Of a stretch of 64,000 nt of DNA, positions 51,745-60,985 are shown in pieces. How positions within the stretch are numbered: the first letter of the stretch is position 1; every line of letters starts with the position of its first letter. The notes under the pieces were generated by a model. That model made no database searches and had not been told where the DNA came from. It saw only the letters and a list, made by a program, of their open reading frames with translations. The translations under genes and the position numbers were made by a program. This DNA is from Streptococcus oralis (GTDB lineage Bacteria > Bacillota > Bacilli > Lactobacillales > Streptococcaceae), in the NCBI RefSeq assembly GCF_021497885.1, contig NZ_CP046523.1, forward strand, positions 62,001 through 126,000, in the 5' to 3' direction.

Positions 51745-51928
51745 AGTAATCTATTATGTAGTTGCCATAGCTCTATTAGTCAGTGTGTTTTTACTGATTG
51801 GGATGGACCTAGGCTGGTTTAATCCATATCAAAGCGACCAATTTGTTTGGGCCTACTTTGCTCTCATCCCAGTAGTTGACTGGATTGAAAAGAAATCCAA
51901 AAATCTAGCAAGTGAAAAAGGAGAATGA
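51728..51928 (+). CDS. Small two-TM membrane protein, paralogue 2
   Basis: A 66-residue protein: MMNKYKVIYYVVAIALLVSVFLLIGMDLGWF, a second span (VWAYFALIPVVDWI) and a charged tail. Overlaps paralogue 1 by 17 nt in another frame, so its ribosome site (AAGGAG) lies inside that gene. Function unknown. Confidence 0.7.
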   Translation: MMNKYKVIYYVVAIALLVSVFLLIGMDLGWFNPYQSDQFVWAYFALIPVVDWIEKKSKNLASEKGE

Positions 51929-52282
51929 ATGATGAAAAAGTTTTTAGCAGATTTTCAAGTAGATACTGAGCACAAAGAACTTGCGGGTGTTTGTGCAGGT
52001 TTAGGAAATTATTTTAATATTCAAGCCAATATCGTTCGTTTGGTGACAGTCTTGCTGTTTCTCTCTTCGACAGAGATTGGGATTATAACAGTAACTCTCT
52101 ATGCCTATCTAGCAGGTTGGCTTGGCAATGAACCCTTGGGAGATGGGGCAAAAAAAGCTAGAAACCAAGCTATTCTTTTGTTTGCTGTTTGTTTGATTTT
52201 AGTATCACTTGGTTCAGAGGGATTGACATCTATTTTTGAATCAGGTAAAGCGTTTGGTCACTGGTTAGCTGGATTAGTTTAG
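51929..52282 (+). CDS. PspC-domain membrane protein
   Basis: A 117-residue protein. DTEHKELAGVCAGLGNYFNIQANIVRLVTVLLFLSSTEIGIITVTLYAYLAGWLGNEP is the PspC domain (phage-shock-protein C), followed by a second TM helix. PspC proteins take part in membrane-stress responses. Begins right after the previous stop; an ATG at 51932 is an equally possible start. Confidence 0.82.
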   Translation: MMKKFLADFQVDTEHKELAGVCAGLGNYFNIQANIVRLVTVLLFLSSTEIGIITVTLYAYLAGWLGNEPLGDGAKKARNQAILLFAVCLILVSLGSEGLTSIFESGKAFGHWLAGLV

Positions 52283-52295
52283 AGAAAGGATGAAT

Positions 52296-53030
52296 ATGAA
52301 AAAGAAACGTGGATTGTTATTTTTAGCGGCTGTTGTCTTGGGAGGTTTCTTGGGCAGTTTTGCAGGGATGTTTAAGACACGTGCAGAATCCCATGGAACT
52401 ATTTTAGATGTAAAGGTCTTGATACCATGGATATCAGCTATTTGTTTACTGTTAGGTTTTATTAGCATTCTTTTGACTTTCAATTTCTTAAAGAAAAGTA
52501 GAAAGTTTCACTCCTTGTATCAAGAGGAAATGGATGATGATCTGAATGAAACCTATTATGTACAAATGTATCGTAATCTTGAGTTTGGAACCATCGCTTT
52601 TAATATAACAGGCGTAGCGATTTTATTGTCTCTCTTCATTTCAGGAAGTGAAGTAATTGTACTGAATGTAAGCTATCTAACATTATCTCTTTCTTTTTTG
52701 GCATTAGTGATGGTTTTCAGTGCTCAAAAATATCTCTATAAAACAATTGCAATCGTTCGTCAGTTTGATTTGGAATTCTTCTCTACACCAAAGGATGTTT
52801 TGGACTATATAAATTCTTATGATGAAGGGGAGCGTCAGGCTAATTTGGAACAGAGTTTTCGGGTTTTATTCCAATTAAATCAGTATGTTTTGCCAGGTCT
52901 CTACTTTCTGATTGATCTCTTTTCTTTATTGACAGGAGAGATTCAGTTACTAGCCTTCTTGCTCGTAGGAACTATCCATATTTACATCAATGTGATGCAG
53001 TTACCTATGGTAAAACGCTATTTCAAATAG
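52296..53030 (+). CDS. DUF3169-family membrane protein
   Basis: About 244 residues with six hydrophobic helices and a cytoplasmic acidic segment (SLYQEEMDDDLNETYYVQMYRNLEFG). This arrangement fits the DUF3169 family, as I recall it, which is usually next to small HTH regulators. Start at 52296 preferred over the ATG at 52290 because AAAGGA would be too close to the latter. Function unknown. Confidence 0.7.
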   Translation: MKKKRGLLFLAAVVLGGFLGSFAGMFKTRAESHGTILDVKVLIPWISAICLLLGFISILLTFNFLKKSRKFHSLYQEEMDDDLNETYYVQMYRNLEFGTIAFNITGVAILLSLFISGSEVIVLNVSYLTLSLSFLALVMVFSAQKYLYKTIAIVRQFDLEFFSTPKDVLDYINSYDEGERQANLEQSFRVLFQLNQYVLPGLYFLIDLFSLLTGEIQLLAFLLVGTIHIYINVMQLPMVKRYFK

Positions 53031-53039
53031 GAGGCCTAT

Positions 53040-53681
53040 ATGAACTTACTTAAAAATCTCGGCTGGTTTCTTCTAGCTGTTCTATCCTTTTTCTTTGGTT
53101 ATGGTCTAGTTCAGAGTATGGCTTTATCAGCTCTTGGACTAGGGGCTTCAATATATGGAGTCTTACCACTTTATATCGCTCTGTCAGGGGCCTATGTTTA
53201 TGGAGTTTACAGATGGTATCAGACAGAAAAGGTTAGCATCCAGACGACTGCTTTTAATCGTTATATCTGGTTGCCTACTCTGGTTTTGCTAGTGGCGATT
53301 ACAGCCCAGTTCTTTTTGCCAGATGATCCGTCGGCTAATCAACAGACTGTATCACAATTGACATTGGCTCAGCCTGTCTTTGGTTTCTTTATGGTGGTGG
53401 TCTTTGCTCCTCTGACAGAAGAACTAATTTTTAGAGGGATGTTAGCGCGCTATCTCTTTCCTAAACAGAACAACAGCAAACAGACAACTCTGTTTCTCCT
53501 CGTATCGAGTGTGCTTTTTGCCTTGATTCATTTTCCAGGAACTTTGCAACAGTTTTTAGTTTATGCCAGTCTGGGATTGAGTTTGGGTCTGGCTTATGTG
53601 AGTCGAAAAGGTCTTCTTTACAGTATTTCTTTACACGCTTTGAATAATTTAATCGGCTTTTTGATGATACTCATGCTATAA
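53040..53681 (+). CDS. CPBP-family intramembrane protease
   Basis: A 213-residue membrane protein. The catalytic motifs of the Abi/CaaX-protease (CPBP) family are present: EELIFRGMLARY (EExxxR), and LFALIHFPG with a conserved histidine. A later polar HALNN completes the site. In streptococci such proteins serve in bacteriocin self-immunity or processing. AGGAGG precedes the ATG. It follows the DUF3169 gene by 9 nt. Confidence 0.85.
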   Translation: MNLLKNLGWFLLAVLSFFFGYGLVQSMALSALGLGASIYGVLPLYIALSGAYVYGVYRWYQTEKVSIQTTAFNRYIWLPTLVLLVAITAQFFLPDDPSANQQTVSQLTLAQPVFGFFMVVVFAPLTEELIFRGMLARYLFPKQNNSKQTTLFLLVSSVLFALIHFPGTLQQFLVYASLGLSLGLAYVSRKGLLYSISLHALNNLIGFLMILML

Positions 53682-53698
53682 TAGAGTCAGGAGGTCAC

Positions 53699-53917
53699 AT
53701 GAAACGAGTAATTTTATTAGCAGTGATACAGGCGGTCGTTCTCTTCTTTATCATCGGGGCACTTGCCTATGCCTTTAAAGGCGACTTCTTTTACAACTAT
53801 CTAGCGATTGTCTTTGCGCCTATTGCAGGTGTCTTGCGTTTTGCTTCGGCTTATGCGACGGAGATTGTTCTACCTAAAAAGGCAGCTGAGATTGCTGAAA
53901 AGCGTAAAAAAGGTTAA
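53699..53917 (+). CDS. Small two-TM membrane protein
   Basis: A 72-residue protein: MKRVILLAVIQAVVLFFIIGALAYAF, then a second hydrophobic segment (FYNYLAIVFAPIAGVLRFASAY) and a basic tail. CAGGAGG precedes the ATG. Last gene of the operon before a terminator. No function recognised. Confidence 0.65.
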   Translation: MKRVILLAVIQAVVLFFIIGALAYAFKGDFFYNYLAIVFAPIAGVLRFASAYATEIVLPKKAAEIAEKRKKG

Positions 53918-53932
53918 GAATCATAATCAGAG

Positions 53933-53961
53933 AATCCGATGACGTTTTCATCGGATTTTTT
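53933..53961 (+). terminator. Intrinsic terminator before aspS
   Basis: 9-bp stem AATCCGATG / CATCGGATT with a 7-nt loop and T6 run. Confidence 0.88.
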
Positions 53962-54068
53962 GTCTGTTCGTTTTGATTCCTAAAGACAATCAAACTTTTC
54001 TGCTGATTTTCATGAAGAGCCTGCGCTTTTATGGTAAAATAGTAACAGAATAAAAGAGGAGAGAAACA

Positions 54069-55832
54069 ATGAAACGTAGTATGTATGCTGGTCGTGTTCG
54101 TGAGGAACACATCGGACAAGAAATGACCTTGAAAGGATGGGTTGGGCGTCGTCGTGACTTGGGTGGTTTGATCTTTATCGACCTTCGTGACCGTGAAGGG
54201 ATCATGCAGTTGGTTATCAACCCTGAAAAAGTATCTGCAGAGGTCATGGCAACGGCTGAAAGTCTTCGTAGCGAATTTGTCATTGAGGTGACTGGACAAG
54301 TCGCTGCGCGTGAACAGGCAAATGATAAATTGCCGACTGGTGCAGTTGAGTTAAACGTGACAGCATTGACAGTGCTTAATACAGCTAAAACAACACCATT
54401 TGAGATTAAGGATGGGATTGAGGCCAATGACGATACGCGTTTGCGTTACCGTTACCTTGACCTTCGCCGTCCAGAGATGTTGGAAAACCTTAAGCTTCGT
54501 GCCAAGGTGACTCACTCTATCCGCAACTACTTGGATGAGTTGGAGTTTATCGATGTGGAGACGCCATTCCTTTCTAAATCAACGCCAGAAGGGGCGCGTG
54601 ACTATTTGGTGCCATCTCGTGTCAATAAAGGGCATTTCTACGCGCTTCCTCAAAGTCCACAAATTACTAAACAGCTCTTGATGAATGCTGGTTTTGACCG
54701 TTATTACCAAATCGTCAAATGTTTCCGTGACGAAGACTTGCGTGGCGATCGTCAGCCTGAGTTTACTCAGGTCGACTTGGAAACATCCTTCCTTACGGAG
54801 CAAGAAATCCAAGATATTACAGAAGGCTTGATTGCGCGCGTGATGAAAGAAACCAAAGGCATTGACGTGACGCTTCCATTCCCTCGTATGAAGTATGATG
54901 ACGCGATGGCTCTTTACGGTTCTGACAAACCAGATACTCGTTTTGATATGTTGCTTCAGGACTTGACAGAAGTTGTCAAGGGTGTTGATTTTAAAGTCTT
55001 CTCAGAAGCACCTACTGTAAAAGCCATTGTGGTTAAAGGAGCAGCAGATAACTACTCACGTAAAGACATCGACAAGATGACTGAAGTAGCCAAGCAGTAC
55101 GGTGCCAAAGGTCTTGCTTGGGTCAAGGTGGTTGATGGAGAATTAAACGGACCAGTTGCCAAATTCTTGACTGGTATCCAAGCAGAATTGACTGCAGCAC
55201 TCGGCCTTGAAGACAAGGATTTAGTTCTCTTTGTGGCGGATACGCTTGAGGTAGCTAATGCAACCCTTGGCTCCCTTCGTGGCCGTATCGCCAAAGAGCT
55301 TGGCTTGATTGATAATGATAAGTTCAACTTCCTTTGGGTGGTTGATTGGCCAATGTTTGAATGGTCTGAAGAAGAAGGCCGCTACATGAGCGCCCACCAT
55401 CCATTTACCCTTCCACAGGAAGAAACAGCTCACGAATTAGAAGGTGATTTGGCTAAGGTTCGTGCCATTGCTTACGATATTGTCTTGAACGGTTATGAGC
55501 TTGGTGGTGGTAGCCTTCGTATCAACCAAAAAGACCTTCAAGAACGCATGTTCAAGGCTCTTGGTTTCTCAGTTGAAGAAGCAAATGACCAGTTTGGTTT
55601 CCTATTGGAAGCTATGGATTATGGTTTCCCACCACATGGTGGTTTGGCTATCGGTCTTGACCGCTTTGTGATGCTCTTAGCAGGAGAAGAAAATATCCGT
55701 GAAGTCATTGCCTTTCCTAAGAATAACAAGGCGACTGATCCAATGACTCAAGCTCCATCAACAGTCGCTCTCAAACAACTGAAGGAACTCAGCTTACAAG
55801 TAGAAGAAGATGAAACAAGCAAAACGAATTAA
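54069..55832 (+). CDS. aspS: Aspartyl-tRNA synthetase
   Basis: A 587-residue class II synthetase of the bacterial type. N-terminal OB-fold anticodon domain ([29 protein letters not shown]), catalytic core with motif 2 ([22 protein letters not shown]), a GAD insertion domain around 290-410, and motif 3 ([27 protein letters not shown]). AGAGGAG upstream of ATG; TGGTAAAAT extended -10 near 54030. The last 23 nt overlap the next gene. Confidence 0.97.
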   Translation: MKRSMYAGRVREEHIGQEMTLKGWVGRRRDLGGLIFIDLRDREGIMQLVINPEKVSAEVMATAESLRSEFVIEVTGQVAAREQANDKLPTGAVELNVTALTVLNTAKTTPFEIKDGIEANDDTRLRYRYLDLRRPEMLENLKLRAKVTHSIRNYLDELEFIDVETPFLSKSTPEGARDYLVPSRVNKGHFYALPQSPQITKQLLMNAGFDRYYQIVKCFRDEDLRGDRQPEFTQVDLETSFLTEQEIQDITEGLIARVMKETKGIDVTLPFPRMKYDDAMALYGSDKPDTRFDMLLQDLTEVVKGVDFKVFSEAPTVKAIVVKGAADNYSRKDIDKMTEVAKQYGAKGLAWVKVVDGELNGPVAKFLTGIQAELTAALGLEDKDLVLFVADTLEVANATLGSLRGRIAKELGLIDNDKFNFLWVVDWPMFEWSEEEGRYMSAHHPFTLPQEETAHELEGDLAKVRAIAYDIVLNGYELGGGSLRINQKDLQERMFKALGFSVEEANDQFGFLLEAMDYGFPPHGGLAIGLDRFVMLLAGEENIREVIAFPKNNKATDPMTQAPSTVALKQLKELSLQVEEDETSKTN

Positions 55833-56751
55833 GCGGTGGCGCTATTATCTGCGCCGCTTTGCTTATCAGATAAAAATCTTACGAGTTTTACAAAGTATCT
55901 CTCGGGAAAAATATGATGAGAAAGTATCGGCTTCTCTGGTTTATGGCTTTTTGTCAGCAGTAGCAGTCAATTTCTTTTTTCAACCAGGACACGTTTACTC
56001 CAGTGGCGCGACGGGTCTGGCACAGATTATCTCTGCCTTGAGTCATCACTGGTTTGGTTTTTACATTCCGATATCGCTAACCTTTTATGCTATCAATTTT
56101 CCGTTGATGATTTTGGCTTGGTATCAGATTGGACATAAGTTTACGGTCTTTACCTTTATCACGGTATCCATGAGTTCCCTTTTTATCCAGTTTGTGCCCG
56201 TTGTGACGCTGACAGAGGATCCCATCATCAATGCCCTTTTTGGGGGTGTTGTCATGGGCTTGGGAATCGGCTTTGCTTTGCGCAATAGTATTTCCAGTGG
56301 AGGTACAGATATTGTCAGCCTCACCATTCGCAAGAAAACGGGGAAAAATGTCGGTAGTATTTCTTTCTTGGTCAATGGGACCATCATGTTGATTGCTGGG
56401 TTGACCTTCGGTTGGAAATACGCCCTCTACTCCATGATTACCATTTTTGTATCCAGTCGTGTGACAGATGCGGTCTTTACCAAGCAAAAACGGATGCAGG
56501 CTATGATTGTGACCAGTAATCCTGACAAGGTAATCGAAAAAATCCATAAAAAATTGCACCGAGGCGCTACCATGATCCACGATGCAGAAGGGACTTATAA
56601 TCATGAAAGAAAAGCAGTCTTGATTACTGTTATCACGCGAGCAGAGTTTAATGATTTTAAACACATCATGAAACAAGTCGATCCGACAGCCTTCGTCTCT
56701 GTATCTGAAAATGTCCACATCCTAGGACGATTCGTAGAAACAGACAATTAG
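55810..56751 (+). CDS. YitT-family membrane protein with DUF2179 domain
   Basis: A 313-residue protein with about five TM helices ([31 protein letters not shown] is the typical YitT start) and a C-terminal cytoplasmic DUF2179 domain (about 220-300; [47 protein letters not shown]). The start lies inside aspS, in another frame, so translation is coupled. Function unknown; possible transporter. Ends 20 nt before a long palindrome. Confidence 0.85.
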   Translation: MKQAKRIKRWRYYLRRFAYQIKILRVLQSISREKYDEKVSASLVYGFLSAVAVNFFFQPGHVYSSGATGLAQIISALSHHWFGFYIPISLTFYAINFPLMILAWYQIGHKFTVFTFITVSMSSLFIQFVPVVTLTEDPIINALFGGVVMGLGIGFALRNSISSGGTDIVSLTIRKKTGKNVGSISFLVNGTIMLIAGLTFGWKYALYSMITIFVSSRVTDAVFTKQKRMQAMIVTSNPDKVIEKIHKKLHRGATMIHDAEGTYNHERKAVLITVITRAEFNDFKHIMKQVDPTAFVSVSENVHILGRFVETDN

Positions 56752-56771
56752 ACATGCAAGACAGCAATATA

Positions 56772-56821
56772 GAACAGCGCCCCATAAGTTAGATTTTTGT
56801 TCAACTTATGGGGTGCTGTTC
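56772..56821. repeat. Long palindromic hairpin flanking a gene cassette (left copy)
   Basis: Arms GAACAGCGCCCCATAAGTT and its complement (one G-T pair) form a 19-bp stem with a 12-nt loop. It shares the CCC(N)(N)TAAGTTA-type core with the hairpin at 58915-58973 and resembles the end of the IS at 41854 (CCCCAAAAGTTAGA). It also acts as a likely bidirectional terminator between the convergent YitT and kinase genes. Confidence 0.8.
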
Positions 56822-56839
56822 ATATTTCAAAATTCATTT

Positions 56840-57361
56840 CTAGCCATTTAATAGATTTTTGAGTTCGTCTAATTTCGAATCATTATCATAAATAAAAATG
56901 GGAATATTTTTTAAACGAGAGAATTCCAAAGCTTGATTTTCCTCACTGTCTTGAAAAGACTCAATCAATTCTTGTTTCCAGTACTGATTATCCCTTTGCT
57001 CTAATCTCTCTCGAATAACGACAGGATGCTCTTTCTTCAATATAATTTTACTGATTTCCAAACCATCAAAAGTAGAAAAAGGTAATTTGACGATTTCCTT
57101 CGAATGATTTAAAAGTGTAAAATGTCCATCCAATATTACAACATCATTATCCTTAAATGGATAGGTCGCTAATTCTTGTTTCCACAGTTCTTGATTGTTA
57201 GTAATATTTTTTGTAAACTTATCGAAAGACTGTATTTTATTTCCTGCTTGACGAATTAGGTCGCTGATTGATAAGGCAACAAATTGCATATCCTTTTTTA
57301 GATTTTCTAACAAAGTTGTTTTACCAACACCATGGACACCTACTAATAAAATATATTCCAA
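56840..57361 (-). CDS. P-loop ATPase/kinase-like protein
   Basis: A 173-residue protein resembling small nucleotide or nucleoside kinases. Walker A VGVHGVGKTTLLENL (residues 7-21), Walker B VVILDGHF (about 92-99) and an R-rich lid-like segment (HPVVIRERLEQRDNQYWKQEL). Directly downstream of the ASCH gene (1 nt gap). The exact substrate is unknown; AAA-family annotation would also be reasonable. Confidence 0.65.
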   Translation of the reverse strand: MEYILLVGVHGVGKTTLLENLKKDMQFVALSISDLIRQAGNKIQSFDKFTKNITNNQELWKQELATYPFKDNDVVILDGHFTLLNHSKEIVKLPFSTFDGLEISKIILKKEHPVVIRERLEQRDNQYWKQELIESFQDSEENQALEFSRLKNIPIFIYDNDSKLDELKNLLNG

Positions 57362-57362
57362 A

Positions 57363-57746
57363 CTAGTACCTCCTTATATAACAAAAAGATTGAGGTGCCG
57401 CTTTTATTGTAGAATCAAATTCTGATAGTTCGAGATGTTTATTATATTCTTTAAATTTTTTAATCTGAATAGCAAAACCACTATCTCTATCTTTAAAATA
57501 CTCATAGAAAAATTCTTCTGAAATACCAGATAGGTGCTTAGTATCACTCCATAATTTATCAATATTTTCTTCTAAAATAGTTTCAATTTCGAATTCTCCA
57601 ACTACTTTACCATATGGCTTCGTTGCGTAAACAACAATAGAGGAAATGTCCGAACGCTTAAAAACTTTCTTTCGATATTCAAATTTTTTCCTCCCCTCTA
57701 TAATTTCTTCTACGAACTCTGGTTTAATTGATAATAAAGCTTTCAT
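57363..57746 (-). CDS. ASCH-domain protein
   Basis: A 127-residue protein. MKALLSIKPEFVEEIIEGRKKFEYRKKVFKRSDISSIVVYATKPYGKVVGEFEIETI is the ASCH/PUA-like fold; E. coli YqfB of this fold hydrolyses N4-acetylcytidine. Overlaps the GNAT gene by 23 nt and precedes the kinase gene by 1 nt. RNA or nucleoside binding is likely from family; the reaction is unknown. Confidence 0.8.
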   Translation of the reverse strand: MKALLSIKPEFVEEIIEGRKKFEYRKKVFKRSDISSIVVYATKPYGKVVGEFEIETILEENIDKLWSDTKHLSGISEEFFYEYFKDRDSGFAIQIKKFKEYNKHLELSEFDSTIKAAPQSFCYIRRY

Positions 57747-58767
57747 TTATCTCACCCATTTCTAAAATATCTCTAAATTGATTATCCGATAACTCTACAC
57801 AAGTCCATCGTTGAGCATTAATCCCAACGATATCTCTTAAGTCTCTCCGAATAATTCTTTTGTTCAAAGAGATATTATAAAGCATTTTTATAATATATTT
57901 AGGATATTGATTATACCAAAACTTTTGCAGTTCTTCTTGACTAAAAATTGTCCCTTTACCACAATATTCTTGGAATTTATCAAAATTTTCAAAATCTGTT
58001 ATCTGCCTAATCTCGCTAACAGTACATATTGTTGAAGCAACGGAGCTAAATTCTGCAGGTATGTCCCCTTCTGCTGTTCTATATATAACAATATGGTCCC
58101 CAGGTCGCATTTCAAGAACCTGTCTAGCAGCACTAATATAAATCTTTTCACTAGAATTTGTTACGGATAAGTCTTCAACATAGTGATGTCTCTCAGTACG
58201 TAATTGAGACTCTGGGAACATCTTTGTATGATACTGAGGAAATATAGAAAGCAAATATTTTTTAGTAGGACATTGAAGTGACAAACGAGGAAAATCTTTA
58301 TAGATATCATTAAGGACTGCTAAATCTTTAAAATAAACTAACTCTCCATTATTCTTTGTTCCCCATTGACGAAAACCAAATTTCTCAAAAAGATTAATTA
58401 AACCTGTCTGTCTAGGAAACAAAGTAACATAAGTAAAATCATGACCATCATTCAACATTTTTCTTAAGATAATGCTTAAGAAACGCTGTCCAAGAACAGT
58501 GCCATGAGAATCAATTTTAAAGGTTCCAATTTTCAAACGGCGTCGCATATCAAAAGAAGGAGTAATACTGTCATCAGCCTCCTTTTCATCTTTAAGATAC
58601 AAAAAGCCCAGTAATTGATTGTTATCCACCAAAACATAGGCGTCTTCTCCGCCTTTTCTACTAAGCCATGAATTGAATCCGGGATAGTCAGCTCTTAAAG
58701 AATTAAAAAAAGGATTCTCAACATCGAGACTATCAATTCTAACCTTTTGAATCACATCGTTTGTCAT
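57724..58767 (-). CDS. GNAT acetyltransferase fused to a PUA/ASCH-like domain
   Basis: A 347-residue protein. Residues about 10-150: GNAT fold with VLVDNNQLLGFLYLKDE, KIGTFKIDSHGTVLGQRFLSIILRKM (acetyl-CoA loop region) and LINLFEKFGFRQWG. Residues about 185-340: C-terminal region with KIYISAARQVLEMRPGDHIVIYRTA, typical of PUA/EVE-like nucleotide- or RNA-binding folds. First gene of a three-gene operon with ASCH and P-loop genes. An acetylated nucleoside or tRNA base is an attractive but unproven substrate. Confidence 0.72.
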   Translation of the reverse strand: MTNDVIQKVRIDSLDVENPFFNSLRADYPGFNSWLSRKGGEDAYVLVDNNQLLGFLYLKDEKEADDSITPSFDMRRRLKIGTFKIDSHGTVLGQRFLSIILRKMLNDGHDFTYVTLFPRQTGLINLFEKFGFRQWGTKNNGELVYFKDLAVLNDIYKDFPRLSLQCPTKKYLLSIFPQYHTKMFPESQLRTERHHYVEDLSVTNSSEKIYISAARQVLEMRPGDHIVIYRTAEGDIPAEFSSVASTICTVSEIRQITDFENFDKFQEYCGKGTIFSQEELQKFWYNQYPKYIIKMLYNISLNKRIIRRDLRDIVGINAQRWTCVELSDNQFRDILEMGEINESFIIN

Positions 58768-58914
58768 AATTTGCCTCTCAAAAATTTATATAACTAATTA
58801 TACCATAACTTCACAATGCCCGTTAAAAAATAATGTTCATAATTAGAGTATTTATATCAATTATCAGCTTGGGAATGATTTTTAGTAGTATAATTTTGTA
58901 TATGTCTTTCAATA

Positions 58915-58973
58915 TTCAAATATCGCCCTATAAGTTATATTTTCTTCACCTAACTTATAGGGCGATATTTGAA
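58915..58973. repeat. Long palindromic hairpin flanking a gene cassette (right copy)
   Basis: A perfect 23-bp inverted repeat (arm begins TTCAAATATCGCCCTATAAG, ends TTA) with a 13-nt loop. It lies between the GNAT cassette start and the end of malR. Core similarity with the hairpin at 56772-56821 suggests a common origin, probably IS-end derived. It likely terminates malR transcription. Confidence 0.85.
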
Positions 58974-58990
58974 TTATTCGGAGCTGGTCT

Positions 58991-59977
58991 TTATTTTTCG
59001 ATAATTTTGTGAGCAATCAACTGACGGTAACAAATCTGTCTATTATTTTTCGCGTCATTGATAATCTGCAAAATTGTTTCAAATGATGTTCGTCCAAGTT
59101 CAAGACTATTGATATCAACATAGGCTACTAGGTCGAGTCGAGGATTGACAGAGTCGAAACTCAAGACAGGAACAGTTAACTGATGCTTACTGATGTAGTC
59201 ACAAACCCCTTCAGCCAAAAGGCTGTCGGTTGTGATGATGGCATCAATCTGCGGATCATGCTTAAACAGGAGTTTGCTGAATTGATACCCCTTTTCTTCT
59301 AGAAATTCATTTGCAAAGTAAGTCAGGTTCGTATCAATCGAAAGTTGGTGTTGTTTGAGTGCCAATTCGTAACCTTTTAGACGGTCTTGTGTAACGAAAA
59401 GTTTCTTGGTTCCTCCGATAAAGGCAATTCTGCTACAGCCCTTTTTGATGAAATACTCAGTTGCATCAAAACCGGCTTGGACATTATCATTGTCGACAAG
59501 TGGGATAAAGGGTGAGAGAGATTTTCCGAGGATGAGGAAAGGAAACTGTTCTTCCGCTACGAGCTTCACTAGTGGATCTTCTTCCTGAGCGTAGAGGAAG
59601 ATTAGACCATCGACACGTTTCCCATAGACCATTTGAGAAATGGCATTGAGACGCTCCTTCTCATCTTTACCAGTCGCAATCTGAATAGCATAGTGGTTTT
59701 CAGATGCGACTTGGGCGATCCCTCGTAGGACAGATGGGAAGAAAGGATTTTGGTAGAAGGCATCTGAGTCGTCAGGCAATACCAGACCGATAACCTGAGT
59801 ATAGCTACTCACCAAACTACGAGCATTGAGATTGGGATGGTAATTGAGTTCCTTCATAGCCTTGCGAACTCGTTTTTTTGTTTCATCACTAATGGTTGAT
59901 TTGTTTTGAATAACGCGGGTTACGGTTGAAGGTGAGACACCTGCAGCCTTGGCCACATCTTTAATCGTAACGGGCAT
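58991..59977 (-). CDS. malR: LacI-family repressor of maltose/maltodextrin genes
   Basis: A 328-residue repressor. HTH: VTIKDVAKAAGVSPSTVTRVIQNKSTISDETKKRVRKAMKELNYHPNLNAR; then a periplasmic-binding-protein-like effector domain (QVIGLVLPDDSDAFYQNPFFPSVLRGIAQV). MalR of pneumococcus represses malXCD and malMP and is released by maltose. AGGAGA precedes the ATG; 9 nt after malA. Its operators probably lie upstream of malX, outside this window. Confidence 0.93.
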   Translation of the reverse strand: MPVTIKDVAKAAGVSPSTVTRVIQNKSTISDETKKRVRKAMKELNYHPNLNARSLVSSYTQVIGLVLPDDSDAFYQNPFFPSVLRGIAQVASENHYAIQIATGKDEKERLNAISQMVYGKRVDGLIFLYAQEEDPLVKLVAEEQFPFLILGKSLSPFIPLVDNDNVQAGFDATEYFIKKGCSRIAFIGGTKKLFVTQDRLKGYELALKQHQLSIDTNLTYFANEFLEEKGYQFSKLLFKHDPQIDAIITTDSLLAEGVCDYISKHQLTVPVLSFDSVNPRLDLVAYVDINSLELGRTSFETILQIINDAKNNRQICYRQLIAHKIIEK

Positions 59978-59986
59978 AAAAATCTC

Positions 59987-60793
59987 CTATTTATGATAAT
60001 CTGGATCACGGAAATGTGTTTTGTAAAAAATAGTGACCAGATAAAGAACAAAAAGAATGTTTTGTACAGTGATAAGGGTTGACATATTTTGGCCAAAAAG
60101 TCCCAAAACAAGCGTAATCAAAGTTGGCAATCCTAAACAGTTCAAGATAAAATGGTAGCACTCTTTAAAGCTTCTAAATGAAAAGAGGCGTGATTTTTTG
60201 GTGATATAAAGGAGAAGACTAGCTCCAAGAGAGACAATGAAGAAATTCAATCCAAAGAGGAAGCTAGCACCAAGGACGAGAAAGAGACTGATATAGACAC
60301 GGTTCTGCTGGTACCAGTCTTTAGAAATAGCCTGAGTTAAAGTTTCCTTACTCTGGAAACTCTCCGTTTGAATGACGTGGTAGCGAATGCGGGTCAGTTC
60401 CTTGCTTTCCTTGCTGATGACGAGTTCTTCGGTATCAAAATGAAGTTGCAAATCCTTTGGCAATTCCTTGCTTGGGCTTGGTCCAATCAGAAGGGAAGCT
60501 TGCTGATTTTTAGTCCCAGAATAGCTCAGTTTTCCATCTACTATCTGCGTATTCTCTGACAAGTCCATGATAGCTTCATCTGTCAGGGGTGTGTAGACAT
60601 TATCTATAAACGTATCCAATGGATACGTTTCCTGTGAGCTGTTTTGAATGGCAATTGGAACCATAGACAAGCTGATGAGGAAAATGCTAGTAAAGAGGAG
60701 TTGAAACCAGTTGAGTCCGAAACGTTTTGACAGGGGCTTACGAAATCCCCAGATACTAGTAAAATACGAGAATGGATATGGAAGCATAGGCAT
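59987..60793 (-). CDS. malA: Maltodextrin-operon membrane protein MalA (DUF1189)
   Basis: A 268-residue protein with one N-terminal TM helix, an extracytoplasmic region ([46 protein letters not shown]...) and four C-terminal helices, the DUF1189 layout. It precedes malR in an operon with promoter at 60824-60852. In pneumococcus this gene is called malA and its role is not defined; a maltodextrin-linked membrane function is assumed. ATG at 60787 is an alternative start. Confidence 0.82.
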   Translation of the reverse strand: MPMLPYPFSYFTSIWGFRKPLSKRFGLNWFQLLFTSIFLISLSMVPIAIQNSSQETYPLDTFIDNVYTPLTDEAIMDLSENTQIVDGKLSYSGTKNQQASLLIGPSPSKELPKDLQLHFDTEELVISKESKELTRIRYHVIQTESFQSKETLTQAISKDWYQQNRVYISLFLVLGASFLFGLNFFIVSLGASLLLYITKKSRLFSFRSFKECYHFILNCLGLPTLITLVLGLFGQNMSTLITVQNILFVLYLVTIFYKTHFRDPDYHK

Positions 60794-60823
60794 CTTTCTA
60801 AAAGTGTTTTCTATATGAGTAAT

Positions 60824-60852
60824 ATTATATAGAGAAATGTACTTTATTTCAA
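60824..60852 (-). promoter_or_regulatory. malA-malR promoter
   Basis: Minus strand -35 TTGAAA (60847-60852) and -10 TATAAT (60824-60829), 17-nt spacing, about 30 nt before malA. Confidence 0.75.
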
Positions 60853-60952
60853 GTCTAGTAGATAAAGTGCTTATTGAAAAGCGGCTCTTATTACTATTTG
60901 TCGTCTTGAGTCTAATCTTTCAACTTTAGAAACAAGATCCAAAATGAAAAAG

Positions 60953-60985
60953 GGTGGCGGGGATAGATTATCCCTTGTCGCCACC
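60953..60985 (-). terminator. Terminator of malX-malC-malD overlapping the malD stop
   Basis: On the minus strand GGTGGCG (inside the last malD codons) pairs with CGCCACC beyond the stop, with an inner GGGATA/TATCCC stem, followed by CTTTTTC. The last codons of malD are part of the stem. Confidence 0.85.
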
